From the NCBI RefSeq assembly GCF_001457415.1, contig NZ_LN881724.1, positions 1,178,001-1,242,000 of the forward strand: a DNA stretch of 64,000 nucleotides, written 5' to 3'. The notes beneath the pieces are model-generated. The model saw only the letters and a program-made list of their open reading frames with translations, was not told the DNA's origin and did no database searches. This document shows positions 52,701-61,260 of this stretch, one piece after another (position 1 is the stretch's first letter; every line of letters begins with the position of its first letter). The position numbers and the translations under genes are program-made. The stretch comes from Gorillibacterium timonense (lineage in GTDB: Bacteria; Bacillota; Bacilli; Paenibacillales; NBRC-103111).

Positions 52701-55700
52701 TTGCGGAGGCTCGAAAGAATCATCGTGTGACCGAGATCGTCTTCGGCCGCGGCTTTCAAAGAATAGATGCCGACCATTATGTGATGGAAGGCAATGAAGA
52801 AGATTATGAGCGCCTCTTCCGAGAAGTGAAAGCCGAGGGATATCAACACATCCTTCACCTGGCATCTGTAGAAGGGAAGGCCGAAATCGATTCATTGTCC
52901 GCCTTGAACGTTCGACTCCATACCGGGCTGTACAGCCTGTTTGATTTGACCAAAGCCTTGCTTTGGTCGCAAATGAAGTCGGTTAAGAGTGTGACGGTTC
53001 TGTCCAGCTACGCTCAACAAGTTACCGGAGAGGAAGAAAGCATCCATCCGCATTCTTCTGCGATAGCCGGATTGTGCAAGGTGGCTGGCCAAGAGAATGC
53101 TCACTTAAAGTATCGTTTCGTGGATATCGATGAAGCTACCGAACCGGATTTGGTATTACGGGAAGTGTTTACCCAACAAGGCCGCGATGAGGTAAGTTTC
53201 CGGCAAGGTATCAGATATGTCAGGCAGATAGAGCGAGCAAGTTTTCATCAGATTCCGAAGCCGGTCCAATTCCATACCGATGGGGTGTATGTCATCACAG
53301 GGGGAATGGGAGGAATCGGTCTTGAACTGTGCAAATTCCTGGCTTCCAAAGAGCATGTCCATCTCGCAGTGATTGGTAGGACGCCGATTGGATTGGAGTC
53401 GAGCGTCCAAGATCCTGATTCATCCGCTGCTTCGCCTAGAGCGATCGCGTTGGAGGAAATCAGACGAAGCGGCTCCGAGCTGGAATACGATCAAGGCGAT
53501 GTATCCGACATGGAATCGATGAGGCCGCTTCTGGAGAAGCTGCGAAATCGATATGGTTCGATTCGAGGGATTTTTCACTGCGCGGGGGTAGCGGGAAACG
53601 GATTCCTTATCCATAAGGATAGAGCGACATTTGATCAAGTCATCAAACCGAAGCTGCAGGGAACCTGGGTTTTGGATCATTTGACAGAATCGGATCCGTT
53701 GGATTTCTTTGTTCTGTTTTCGTCCATTACCTCTTTCCTGGCAGGCGCCGGACAAGGAGATTATACGGCAGCCAACCAGTATCAGGAGGTTTATGCTTCT
53801 TATCGAAATCTCCGTGGGAAGGAAACCTTGTCCATCCAATGGCCGGCTTGGTCGGAAACGGGAATGGCCGTCCAATATGGTACAGATTTGAACGGCGAGA
53901 TCTTCGAAGCGATGACGACAAAGGATGCTCTTCGGGCCTTTGAAGGGTTGTTGGGCATTTCGGGCTCCTTCATTCCGGGAGTCCTCCATGAAGGAAGGTA
54001 TTTAAAGCAGCGGGATCATTTGTCGATCCGGTTGTCGGATAGCCTGGAGTCCTCCTTCCGACGTTCAGAGCGTTCCGCTGATGGTCGAGAGGATCTTACG
54101 CATAGGGAAGCTCCTATCAGGAGAGATGCTAACGGGCTTTCGAGCGAGGATGTGGAGAAGTCCATTTCCGAGATCTGGTCGGAGATATTGGGAATGGATT
54201 TCATCGATCCCTACAGAAGCTTTTTCAACATGGGCGGAGACTCGATTTTGGCCACCTTCTTGCTGAAGGCGCTGGACAAACGCTTTCCAGGCGTTGTGGA
54301 TATTAGCGATATTTTTACGTATCCAACGGTGATGGAAATGGCGGCGTTCATCAAAGAGAAGAAAGGGGTCTCTACGCTTATCGCGGTTACGGTAGCGGAG
54401 CAAACGGAAATCTCCGATACTTCTTCGACTCTTTCGTACGAGAATTCAAAAGACATCGCGATCATTGGCATGTCGGGGAGATTTCCGCAAGCAGCGAACC
54501 TTTCTCAATTTTGGGAAAACCTGATATCGGAAGTGGACTGTATTCGGGACTATCCAGAGGAACGGGTGAAGGATATTCCGGAGGGGCTCTCCAAGGATCC
54601 CGAAACCTTTTACAAAGGCGGGTTTCTGGACCGTATCGATTTATTTGATCCCGATTTTTTCACGATCGCTCAACGCGAAGCCGAATTTATGTCTCCTGCC
54701 CAACGAATGATGCTGGAGGTTGCCTACGAAGCGATGGAGGATGCCGGATTCGGAGGAACGGCACTAGTGGGGTCCCGCACCGGTGTCTATATCGGCATGG
54801 ATCATACGAACCGAATGACCTTTATCCCGGATGAGCTTACCCACGACCCCTTGGCGGTTCCGGGTAAGTGGACGGGGCTGCTATCCAGCCGCATTTCCTA
54901 TACCTTCAATCTGAAAGGCCCCAGCGTAGTTGTGGATACGGCATGTTCCTCTGGTTTGGTCAGTGTACACCTGGCCTGCAAATCGATCTTGAACGGCGAG
55001 TGTGATCTAGCCATTGCCGGCGGCATCTGTTTGGAAACATCCCCATCTGTCAAGGGAGACCCTCTGGAAAGCGTCACTTCCGAAGACGAAAAGGTCAGAC
55101 CCTTCGATGAGAAAGCGAACGGGACGGTATGGGGAGAAGGGGCGGGTGCCATTATCCTCAAGTCCTACTCAGCGGCTCTTGCGGATGGAGATCCGATCTA
55201 TGCCGTGATCAAAGGCTCTGCAATGAACAACGACGGGGCGTCACATGGCGGCATTACCGCTCCTGACGCACTCGCCCAGGAAGAAGTGATTGTAGCGGCA
55301 TGGAAGGATGCGGGCGTCGATCCGACGACGATCTCCTTTCTGGAGGCGCATGGAACCGGGACGAAATTGGGTGACCCTATCGAAATCAAGGGACTGACGA
55401 ACGCTTTTCGCAGGTTCACGAATCAGAAGCAGTTTTGCGCTGTTGGTTCCGTTAAGGGTAATATCGGACATACCGTGGCGGCGTCCGGCATCGCCTCGTT
55501 GATCAAGGTGGTGTTATCGCTGGAGCATAAAATGATTCCGACCACTCTTCATTATGAACGGCCGAACTCTTTTATTGATTTTCAGCAAAGTCCTCTGTTC
55601 GTGAACAATAGAATCTTGAATTGGACGGTTGATCATCGGCCGCGAAGGGCGGGGGTAAGCTCCTTTGGATTTAGCGGAACGAACTGTCACATGGTACTGG

Positions 55701-56641
55701 AAGACGCCTCTTCGTTGAATCGGAAGCATGTACTCGACAATGGACTTCCGGGTATTTTCGTCATCTCCGCCAAAACCAAAGCCTCGCTTCGAGCCTTGCT
55801 CAACAACTTTGCGGATTACTTTACCAAGCAGGAGCCCGACTTGAGAGACGCCTGTTATACAACTCAGGTTGGGAGGGGCCATTACACGTATCGGTTTGCA
55901 TTATTGGTGAGTGATGTCCGAGATTTAATCGGTAAGATCCATACCCTCCTGTCGGAGGATTGGGATGATGGCGAGCACACGTTTGGACAGAATCGGTCCG
56001 TCTATTACGGTCAAGTTGCGAAGCATCCAGCTAATGCCCGCTTCAACCAGCAAGCGGAAGCTCTCGTGGAGCAAATACGAAGTCAAGGCATGAACTCCGT
56101 TTCCCTGTTAGAGGAGCTGTGCAGCCGGTATGCAGGGGGAGCCGACATCCCGTGGTCTCGTCTTTATCAGGATCGAACTTCTAACCGAAGAATCCATTTG
56201 CCGGTTTATGCCTTTGAGAGAAGGCGCTGCTGGCCCGGTAACCGCGCCCAGGAAGCTGATAGATCGGAATGGTCGCGGAAGGACAAGCTTCTTCACATCT
56301 ATGAAGAGGTGTTGGGCACGGCTGCCTTCGATCGGGACGACAGCTTCGAGAATCTAGGCGGCAATTCCATTCTAGCCATAAAACTGGTGGATGAGATCAA
56401 TGCCGTGTTCCCGGATGCCGTCGTAATCACGGATGTGTATTCCCACCCCTCCTTTCATCACATGTACCGTTTTCTTGAAGAACAATCGGCAATTCCGGGC
56501 GGAATCGAAAAGAACGAGCCAACGTCAGTGGGAAGAGATACCGCCACTGAGCTTCGGGAGCTGTTGCAAAAGATCAAGAAGGGCCGCTTGAGCGTCAATG
56601 ATGCATTGCGAACGATGGAAGCGGGGAGGCACAGAGAATGA
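49766..56641 (+). CDS. trans-AT polyketide synthase: KS-DH-KR-ACP-KS-ACP
   Basis: 2291 residues, no AT domain. KS1 (~27-455): Cys199, His336, His376. DH1 (~660-930): first motif DHLVGANHVLPG (His694) has its Gly shifted by one from HxxxGxxxxP; second motif HPALMDEAV (Asp856). KR1 (~1170-1440): ITGGMGGIG, GDYTAAN (Tyr1333). ACP1: GGDSIL (Ser1493). KS2 (~1565-1990): Cys1727, His1862, His1902. ACP2: LGGNSIL (Ser2201). The C terminus has a helical docking-type segment (LLQKIKKGRLSVNDAL). No ER, methyltransferase or TE. Predicted to extend the glycyl starter once with alpha,beta-desaturation, then again without reduction unless helped in trans. Confidence 0.95.
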   Translation: MMKLTELRKWLHDDIEGQAEPDRTGNEIAVIGMACRFPGANNPKEYWEILAQGLDCVRPFPERRKQINQPYLVAKGIPGDTEYFDAGFLDEVDLFDCELFSISPREASLMSPNQRIFLELAYQALEDAGYSGKRVAGSRTGVYIGHSTDFGISYKEFIEAVTPEQAGMAIPGNLNSIMAGRIAYLLDLKGPSLLVDTACSSALSAVHLACKAILNRECDMAIAGSVKADLLPLLTIREKEDELGITSRSGKSLTFDEKADGTGLGEGAGVLVLKSLDRALKDRDFIHAVIKGSSMNQDGSSMGLTAPNAQAQQEVIISAWKNAGIHPETLTYMEAHGTGTNLGDPVELNGIRKAFEAYTDKKQLCAIGSVKTNLGHLDHAAGMAGLLKVILAIKHQQIPPTLHFQRPNRKIRFELSPVYVNDCLRPWNSDPSPRRGGISAFGLSGTNCHVIVEEPPTPCEPPGNRKAEGGSMFTLSARSRETLLESITQFHHFLNQRNDLRVEDICYTVNVGRKHQPVRVAILADSLADLLDELQTLITRGFQEDTHRFFGEHRLVSSKKLEREAGEITEEELLQLSAEANKRISQLKEVGDRSASLLISLCQSYVQGADLDWQALYTTGGCQTLSLPSSPLMRRSCWVHKTTEPLQNRDNAVRIQANEIPDFHPLVQNRAETKDGFIYSSSLSLDRNWELRDHLVGANHVLPGTAWIEMVATISRREFPSCTPHIRDLLFLSPFMVEVQETKVIQTILQQRFGQWEFIISSKSGSDWVEHASGILSFADSKDDGLLDLEEIKRRCSGYERIQFSYELGNQIETGPRWESIQEINAGHGEYLAFLQLPEPYVAETELYTLHPALMDEAVNIALRTIGDGLFLPFSYKSMIIRQPLPASVYSHVILQENPAKHADTATFQVTLSDRSGNICASIEGYTVKKVHDNRFANGDPVYRLKWVVDDDPSPLQESVTGRSLLVFHSGSDQSRRIIAEARKNHRVTEIVFGRGFQRIDADHYVMEGNEEDYERLFREVKAEGYQHILHLASVEGKAEIDSLSALNVRLHTGLYSLFDLTKALLWSQMKSVKSVTVLSSYAQQVTGEEESIHPHSSAIAGLCKVAGQENAHLKYRFVDIDEATEPDLVLREVFTQQGRDEVSFRQGIRYVRQIERASFHQIPKPVQFHTDGVYVITGGMGGIGLELCKFLASKEHVHLAVIGRTPIGLESSVQDPDSSAASPRAIALEEIRRSGSELEYDQGDVSDMESMRPLLEKLRNRYGSIRGIFHCAGVAGNGFLIHKDRATFDQVIKPKLQGTWVLDHLTESDPLDFFVLFSSITSFLAGAGQGDYTAANQYQEVYASYRNLRGKETLSIQWPAWSETGMAVQYGTDLNGEIFEAMTTKDALRAFEGLLGISGSFIPGVLHEGRYLKQRDHLSIRLSDSLESSFRRSERSADGREDLTHREAPIRRDANGLSSEDVEKSISEIWSEILGMDFIDPYRSFFNMGGDSILATFLLKALDKRFPGVVDISDIFTYPTVMEMAAFIKEKKGVSTLIAVTVAEQTEISDTSSTLSYENSKDIAIIGMSGRFPQAANLSQFWENLISEVDCIRDYPEERVKDIPEGLSKDPETFYKGGFLDRIDLFDPDFFTIAQREAEFMSPAQRMMLEVAYEAMEDAGFGGTALVGSRTGVYIGMDHTNRMTFIPDELTHDPLAVPGKWTGLLSSRISYTFNLKGPSVVVDTACSSGLVSVHLACKSILNGECDLAIAGGICLETSPSVKGDPLESVTSEDEKVRPFDEKANGTVWGEGAGAIILKSYSAALADGDPIYAVIKGSAMNNDGASHGGITAPDALAQEEVIVAAWKDAGVDPTTISFLEAHGTGTKLGDPIEIKGLTNAFRRFTNQKQFCAVGSVKGNIGHTVAASGIASLIKVVLSLEHKMIPTTLHYERPNSFIDFQQSPLFVNNRILNWTVDHRPRRAGVSSFGFSGTNCHMVLEDASSLNRKHVLDNGLPGIFVISAKTKASLRALLNNFADYFTKQEPDLRDACYTTQVGRGHYTYRFALLVSDVRDLIGKIHTLLSEDWDDGEHTFGQNRSVYYGQVAKHPANARFNQQAEALVEQIRSQGMNSVSLLEELCSRYAGGADIPWSRLYQDRTSNRRIHLPVYAFERRRCWPGNRAQEADRSEWSRKDKLLHIYEEVLGTAAFDRDDSFENLGGNSILAIKLVDEINAVFPDAVVITDVYSHPSFHHMYRFLEEQSAIPGGIEKNEPTSVGRDTATELRELLQKIKKGRLSVNDALRTMEAGRHRE

Positions 56642-59600
56642 GACGGAATGCGGAACTGCCCAAGTTGATTCTGGAGCAATTCAGAGATGGACATATCGAG
56701 GAACAAGCCGCTTTGACGCTGCTCGCGTCCTGCGAGGAAGTCGCTCTGGAAGAGATTGCGGTAATCGGAATGGCTTGTCGATTCGCGGATGCAGAAGATC
56801 CGGAGCAATACTGGCAGTTGTTGAAGTCAGGGGCTTCCAGTATCGGAGAATTTCCTGTCTCGCGACTGCGTGATCTACCTATGCAAATGAAAGATCCGGA
56901 AGAATGGGCTCTCAGCGGATATTTGCCGACGATTTCCGATTTCGATGCGGAGTTTTTCCGGATCTCTCCAGGGGAAGCCAGGCTGATGAATCCGGTCCAG
57001 CGGATCTTCCTGGAGGAAGCATACGCGGCTATTGAGGATTCAGGCTACGGGGGTACGAAATTATCCGGTACTCGAACCGGTGTCTATGTTGGACTCGATT
57101 CCAGTCAGCAATCCCAATACCTGAACCTGGCAGACAGCTCCGATTTTCTCGCATTGTCCGGATCGGTGACTGGAGTCCTGTCCGGGAGGCTTTCGTATAT
57201 TTTGAATCTGAAGGGGCCGAATATGGTGATCGATACGGCCTGTTCCTCCGGTTTAGTAGCCGTTCATACCGCATGCCAGGCAATCCGCAGCGGAGAATGC
57301 GACATGGCGATTGCCGGAGGGGTGCAGCTATCCGTTCTTCCCCAAACCGCCGATCACCCCAATGAAATTGAAGCCCATGACGGAATCTTACGGGCCTTTG
57401 CCAGAGATGCTTGCGGAACCGTTTGGGGGGAAGGCGCAGGAGTTGTTGTGCTTAAGCTCTTGTCAAAGGCTTTAGAGGATAAGGATCCGATATTGGCGGT
57501 GATCAAGGGCAGTGCGGTGAATTGCGACGGAGCTTCCAACGGACTTACGGCTCCCAACGCGGATGCCCAGGCTGAATTATTAACCCAAGCGTGGAATTCG
57601 TCAGGGATTCATCCCGAGACCTTGTCTTATATCGAGACCCATGGAACAGGGACTCCGCTGGGAGATCCCATTGAAATCAAAGGCCTGATGAAAGCCTTCG
57701 AGTTGTATACGGACAAGAAACAATTTTGCGGAATCGGTTCGGTTAAGGCGAATATCGGTCACACTGTCGGAGCTTCCGGCATGGCCTCTTTGCTAAAAGT
57801 CATTTTGTGCATGAACAAGGGAGAAATCCCGCCTCTGCTCCATTTTCAAGAATCCAATCCCCACATTTCGTTTCCTGAAACGGCGCTTTATGTGAATGAT
57901 AAACGGCGAGTCTGGGAGCAGGATAAGGGCATAAGAAGAGCGGGAGTCAGCTCCTTTGGATTCAGCGGCACCAATTGCCATGTCGTTTTGGAAGAGCCGC
58001 CACCCCTAGACGAAGCGGCACCTGTATCGTCCGAGCCGCAAATTCTGACTCTCTCCGCAAAGAATAAAGAATCGTTGGCTATGCTGGTGAAGGCGTTTCA
58101 TCGATTCGTCAAGGAAGGCACTCGACTCCGACTGGAAGACCTCTGTTATACAGCCAATACGGGACGAGGTCATTACTCGCACAGAATCGCTTTTGTCTTC
58201 GAGCACCATCACGAGTTGACGAACCAACTGGAACGAATGGTTGCGAGTGGAAATTTTTCCTCCGATGCGACTCCAGGGATCTTCTGCGGACATGTTCAAA
58301 CCTACAGGTTGTCCGAAGCGGAGCTTGAACGTCTGCAGCAGAAGGCGGCTATGGCGATGGCTCCGATCACCTCGGGGATGATTTCCTCCGATCTCCGATC
58401 TCGGCAACTGTCCAAGCTGGCGGACATGTACGTTCAAGGCGCTTCAATCGAATGGGAAGGACTGTACGTTCAATCGGACGCGAGAAGAGTCCGGCTTCCG
58501 GTTTATCCTTTTCAAAGGAAGCCCTTATGGATAGAAAAGCTTGAATACCGCGGTTCGGCGAACCGGCATTCGTTATTAGGGAGATGCGTTTCCCGTTCCG
58601 ATGCCGCCACGATCTATGAAGCGAACTATTCACCGACTACTCATTGGGTGCTGGCCGATCACAAGATCTTCGATAAGCATGTCATTCCGGGTACGACTTA
58701 TCTGGAGATGGCGAGAGCCGCTGGTGAACTGTTTTTCGGGAACGGAGACCTGCAGATTCGCGATGTGATATTCCTGGCTCCGTTGATCTTGAATTCTGGA
58801 GAATCCCGAACCGTTCGCACGGTGGTGTCCGAATCGGCAGCGGGTTTGGAATTTACCATCACCAGCATCTCCTCTTCATTTGAAGGAGAGGAAGAGAAGG
58901 TTCACGCGAGCGGTAGAATTCGCAGGAATCAACAGGCTGCCCGCGACGATGGCCGGGGCCGAATCGAGACCATTCGGCAGGAGAATAACCGGAGAGAGGA
59001 TCTTGCTTCGCTGGCCGGAGAGCCATTTTCATTCGGTCCCAGATGGCGGACGTTCTCGTCCGATGCCTATTATCACGATGGAATAGCGCTGGCGGAGTTG
59101 GTTCTGCCCGATGAAATTCAGGCTGACCTAGCCGAGCTGCCGCTTCATCCGGCTCTGTTGGACAATGCCGTAAATCTTCTCAGTCCCAACACATCCAATG
59201 CGATGTATCTGCCGCTGTCTTATGGAAGCATTGAGGTTTACCGGCCGATAACGGCGCAAATGTACAGCCTTGTTCAACGGCGTGAGGCGACGCTCCTGCA
59301 GGAAGAGACCGCTAGTTTCGATATTACGCTCTATGACAAGGCCGGTCATGTGTTGGTTGATATCCAGGACTATGTCGTCAAAAAGGTACATGCCTCAATG
59401 CAAAATTCTCTCGCCGGATTCGGAGGGAGCATCCCGCTTCATGCTATGCGCTGGAGCGTCCTTCCTTCGCTGGAGAAGGAGATGACCGTCTCCGGCGGAC
59501 GATGGATCCTATTCGCCAATCAAGGGGAGCAGTCAAGTCCCTGGATCGAACGGCTTCGCGAGAAGGCGGACCAGCTGATCGTCGTTCACGATGGAGACCG

Positions 59601-61260
59601 CTATGCCAAGCACTCCGACGATCACTATAGCGTCGGAACTGATCCTGAGGATTATCTCGCCTTGTTCCGGGATTTGGCCGGGAAGCCCTTCACCAAGGTG
59701 ATTCACGCCTTCTCCCTCTATGAAGCTCAGCAGACGGAGGACGACGCTCCCTATGTTCGGGGTAATGCGAAAGGGGTTAACAGCCTTTTCTATATCGTCA
59801 AAGCGTTATTAGCCAATCGGATCAAGCAAAGCTTGGACATCATCCTCCTGGCGGATTACGTTCAATCGGTAACGGGAGAGGAGCCCGATTTGAATCCATG
59901 CGCAGCAGCATTGTTCGGACTTGGATCGGTCGTTGGCAGAGAATATTCTTTCCTTCCGTGCAGAAGCATCGATGTGGATCATCATACCGAATGGACCTCT
60001 CTCGTTCATGAGATTGTCGCCAAGGTACCCCTGAACTCGGTCACCTATCGAAACGGCATCCGATATAGCAGCGAGCTTGCCGAAATTCCTCCGAGCGGTT
60101 CATCGGAAAGAAACATAACCCTTAAGAAGGATGGAGCTTACCTGATTTCGGGAGGCTTGGGGGGAGTTGGACTGACGCTGGCCGGGTATCTCTCCGCCAT
60201 GGAGAAGGTCCACTTGATTCTTTTGCAGCGGACTCCGTTTCCGGAGAGAAGGCAATGGCAAGCGATTCTGGAGGAAGGCGAGGATGAACGGATCTGTGCG
60301 CAAATCCGTTCTCTTCAGAGCTTGGAGGAAGCGGGATCGAGGGTTCACCTCTATTCCTGCGATATAACCCGATTGGCCGATGTGAATAAGGTAATGGCTG
60401 ATCTGAAGCAAAAGCAGCTTACGGTTCACGGTATCATTCACAGCGCAGGCATTGCTGGCGACGGATTTCTCATTCATAAGGAAGAAGCCGTCTTCCGGAA
60501 TGTAATGGATCCGAAGATCTACGGAGCCGTTTATCTCGATCTTGCAACCCGCGAAGAGCCGTTGGATTTCTTTGTTCTATGCTCCTCGATAGCGTCTCTT
60601 TTCCCGGAGGCCGGGCAAGGAGATTACACCGCAGCTAACGCCTTCCTTGATGCTTACGCCGCCAAGCGGGCCAAAGCCGGGAAGCCGGTCCAGTCCGTTA
60701 ACTGGCCCGCTTGGAAAGAAGTTGGAATGGCTGCCCGCTACGGTCGCGACGACTTGGAGGACACCTTCCAGGCCATTACTCCCGCATCAGCGGTTCTGGC
60801 TTTTGAACGATTGCTTCAGCTCGGAATCAGCAACGTGGCCGTAGGGATGCTAACCTCACGAGTTGTACGAAAAGAGACTCATGAGGAGAGACGCTTGATC
60901 GATCCGGAAGAGTCCGTCTCTGCGGTTACTTTATTGGGGAGACCGGACGGGTTATACAGTGAGATGGAGGTAAGTCTTGCTCGGATGTGGAGCAGGGTGT
61001 TGGCGATCGATGAAATGAACATATACCAGAGCTTCAACAGCCTTGGCGGAGATTCTTTGCAGGTCATGCGTCTTCATCGGCTTATTGAGGAGCAATATCC
61101 CGGAAGGATCGTCATCTCGGATGTATTTACCTATCCAACTCTCAATAAGTTGTCCCGTTATTTGGAGCAGACCTTTCAGGAAGAGGAGAGTCATTCGACG
61201 GAAGCGGATGAAATCGATCTGCTGTTGGATCAGGTAAAAAGCGGTACATTCACCTTTTGA
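56638..61260 (+). CDS. trans-AT polyketide synthase: KS-DH-KR-ACP
   Basis: 1540 residues starting 4 bp inside the previous gene. A short N-terminal helical docking segment (LPKLILEQFRDGHIEEQAA) leads into KS3: Cys202, His335, His375. DH2: DHKIFDKHVIPG has Asp where HxxxGxxxxP expects Gly (His675 kept); HPALLDNAV (Asp842). KR2: SGGLGGVG, GDYTAANAF (Tyr1330), with AGIAGDGFLIHK. ACP3: LGGDSLQ (Ser1473). It ends in a second docking-type tail (IDLLLDQVKSGTFTF). No AT. Should add one desaturated C2 unit. Confidence 0.95.
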   Translation: MRRNAELPKLILEQFRDGHIEEQAALTLLASCEEVALEEIAVIGMACRFADAEDPEQYWQLLKSGASSIGEFPVSRLRDLPMQMKDPEEWALSGYLPTISDFDAEFFRISPGEARLMNPVQRIFLEEAYAAIEDSGYGGTKLSGTRTGVYVGLDSSQQSQYLNLADSSDFLALSGSVTGVLSGRLSYILNLKGPNMVIDTACSSGLVAVHTACQAIRSGECDMAIAGGVQLSVLPQTADHPNEIEAHDGILRAFARDACGTVWGEGAGVVVLKLLSKALEDKDPILAVIKGSAVNCDGASNGLTAPNADAQAELLTQAWNSSGIHPETLSYIETHGTGTPLGDPIEIKGLMKAFELYTDKKQFCGIGSVKANIGHTVGASGMASLLKVILCMNKGEIPPLLHFQESNPHISFPETALYVNDKRRVWEQDKGIRRAGVSSFGFSGTNCHVVLEEPPPLDEAAPVSSEPQILTLSAKNKESLAMLVKAFHRFVKEGTRLRLEDLCYTANTGRGHYSHRIAFVFEHHHELTNQLERMVASGNFSSDATPGIFCGHVQTYRLSEAELERLQQKAAMAMAPITSGMISSDLRSRQLSKLADMYVQGASIEWEGLYVQSDARRVRLPVYPFQRKPLWIEKLEYRGSANRHSLLGRCVSRSDAATIYEANYSPTTHWVLADHKIFDKHVIPGTTYLEMARAAGELFFGNGDLQIRDVIFLAPLILNSGESRTVRTVVSESAAGLEFTITSISSSFEGEEEKVHASGRIRRNQQAARDDGRGRIETIRQENNRREDLASLAGEPFSFGPRWRTFSSDAYYHDGIALAELVLPDEIQADLAELPLHPALLDNAVNLLSPNTSNAMYLPLSYGSIEVYRPITAQMYSLVQRREATLLQEETASFDITLYDKAGHVLVDIQDYVVKKVHASMQNSLAGFGGSIPLHAMRWSVLPSLEKEMTVSGGRWILFANQGEQSSPWIERLREKADQLIVVHDGDRYAKHSDDHYSVGTDPEDYLALFRDLAGKPFTKVIHAFSLYEAQQTEDDAPYVRGNAKGVNSLFYIVKALLANRIKQSLDIILLADYVQSVTGEEPDLNPCAAALFGLGSVVGREYSFLPCRSIDVDHHTEWTSLVHEIVAKVPLNSVTYRNGIRYSSELAEIPPSGSSERNITLKKDGAYLISGGLGGVGLTLAGYLSAMEKVHLILLQRTPFPERRQWQAILEEGEDERICAQIRSLQSLEEAGSRVHLYSCDITRLADVNKVMADLKQKQLTVHGIIHSAGIAGDGFLIHKEEAVFRNVMDPKIYGAVYLDLATREEPLDFFVLCSSIASLFPEAGQGDYTAANAFLDAYAAKRAKAGKPVQSVNWPAWKEVGMAARYGRDDLEDTFQAITPASAVLAFERLLQLGISNVAVGMLTSRVVRKETHEERRLIDPEESVSAVTLLGRPDGLYSEMEVSLARMWSRVLAIDEMNIYQSFNSLGGDSLQVMRLHRLIEEQYPGRIVISDVFTYPTLNKLSRYLEQTFQEEESHSTEADEIDLLLDQVKSGTFTF

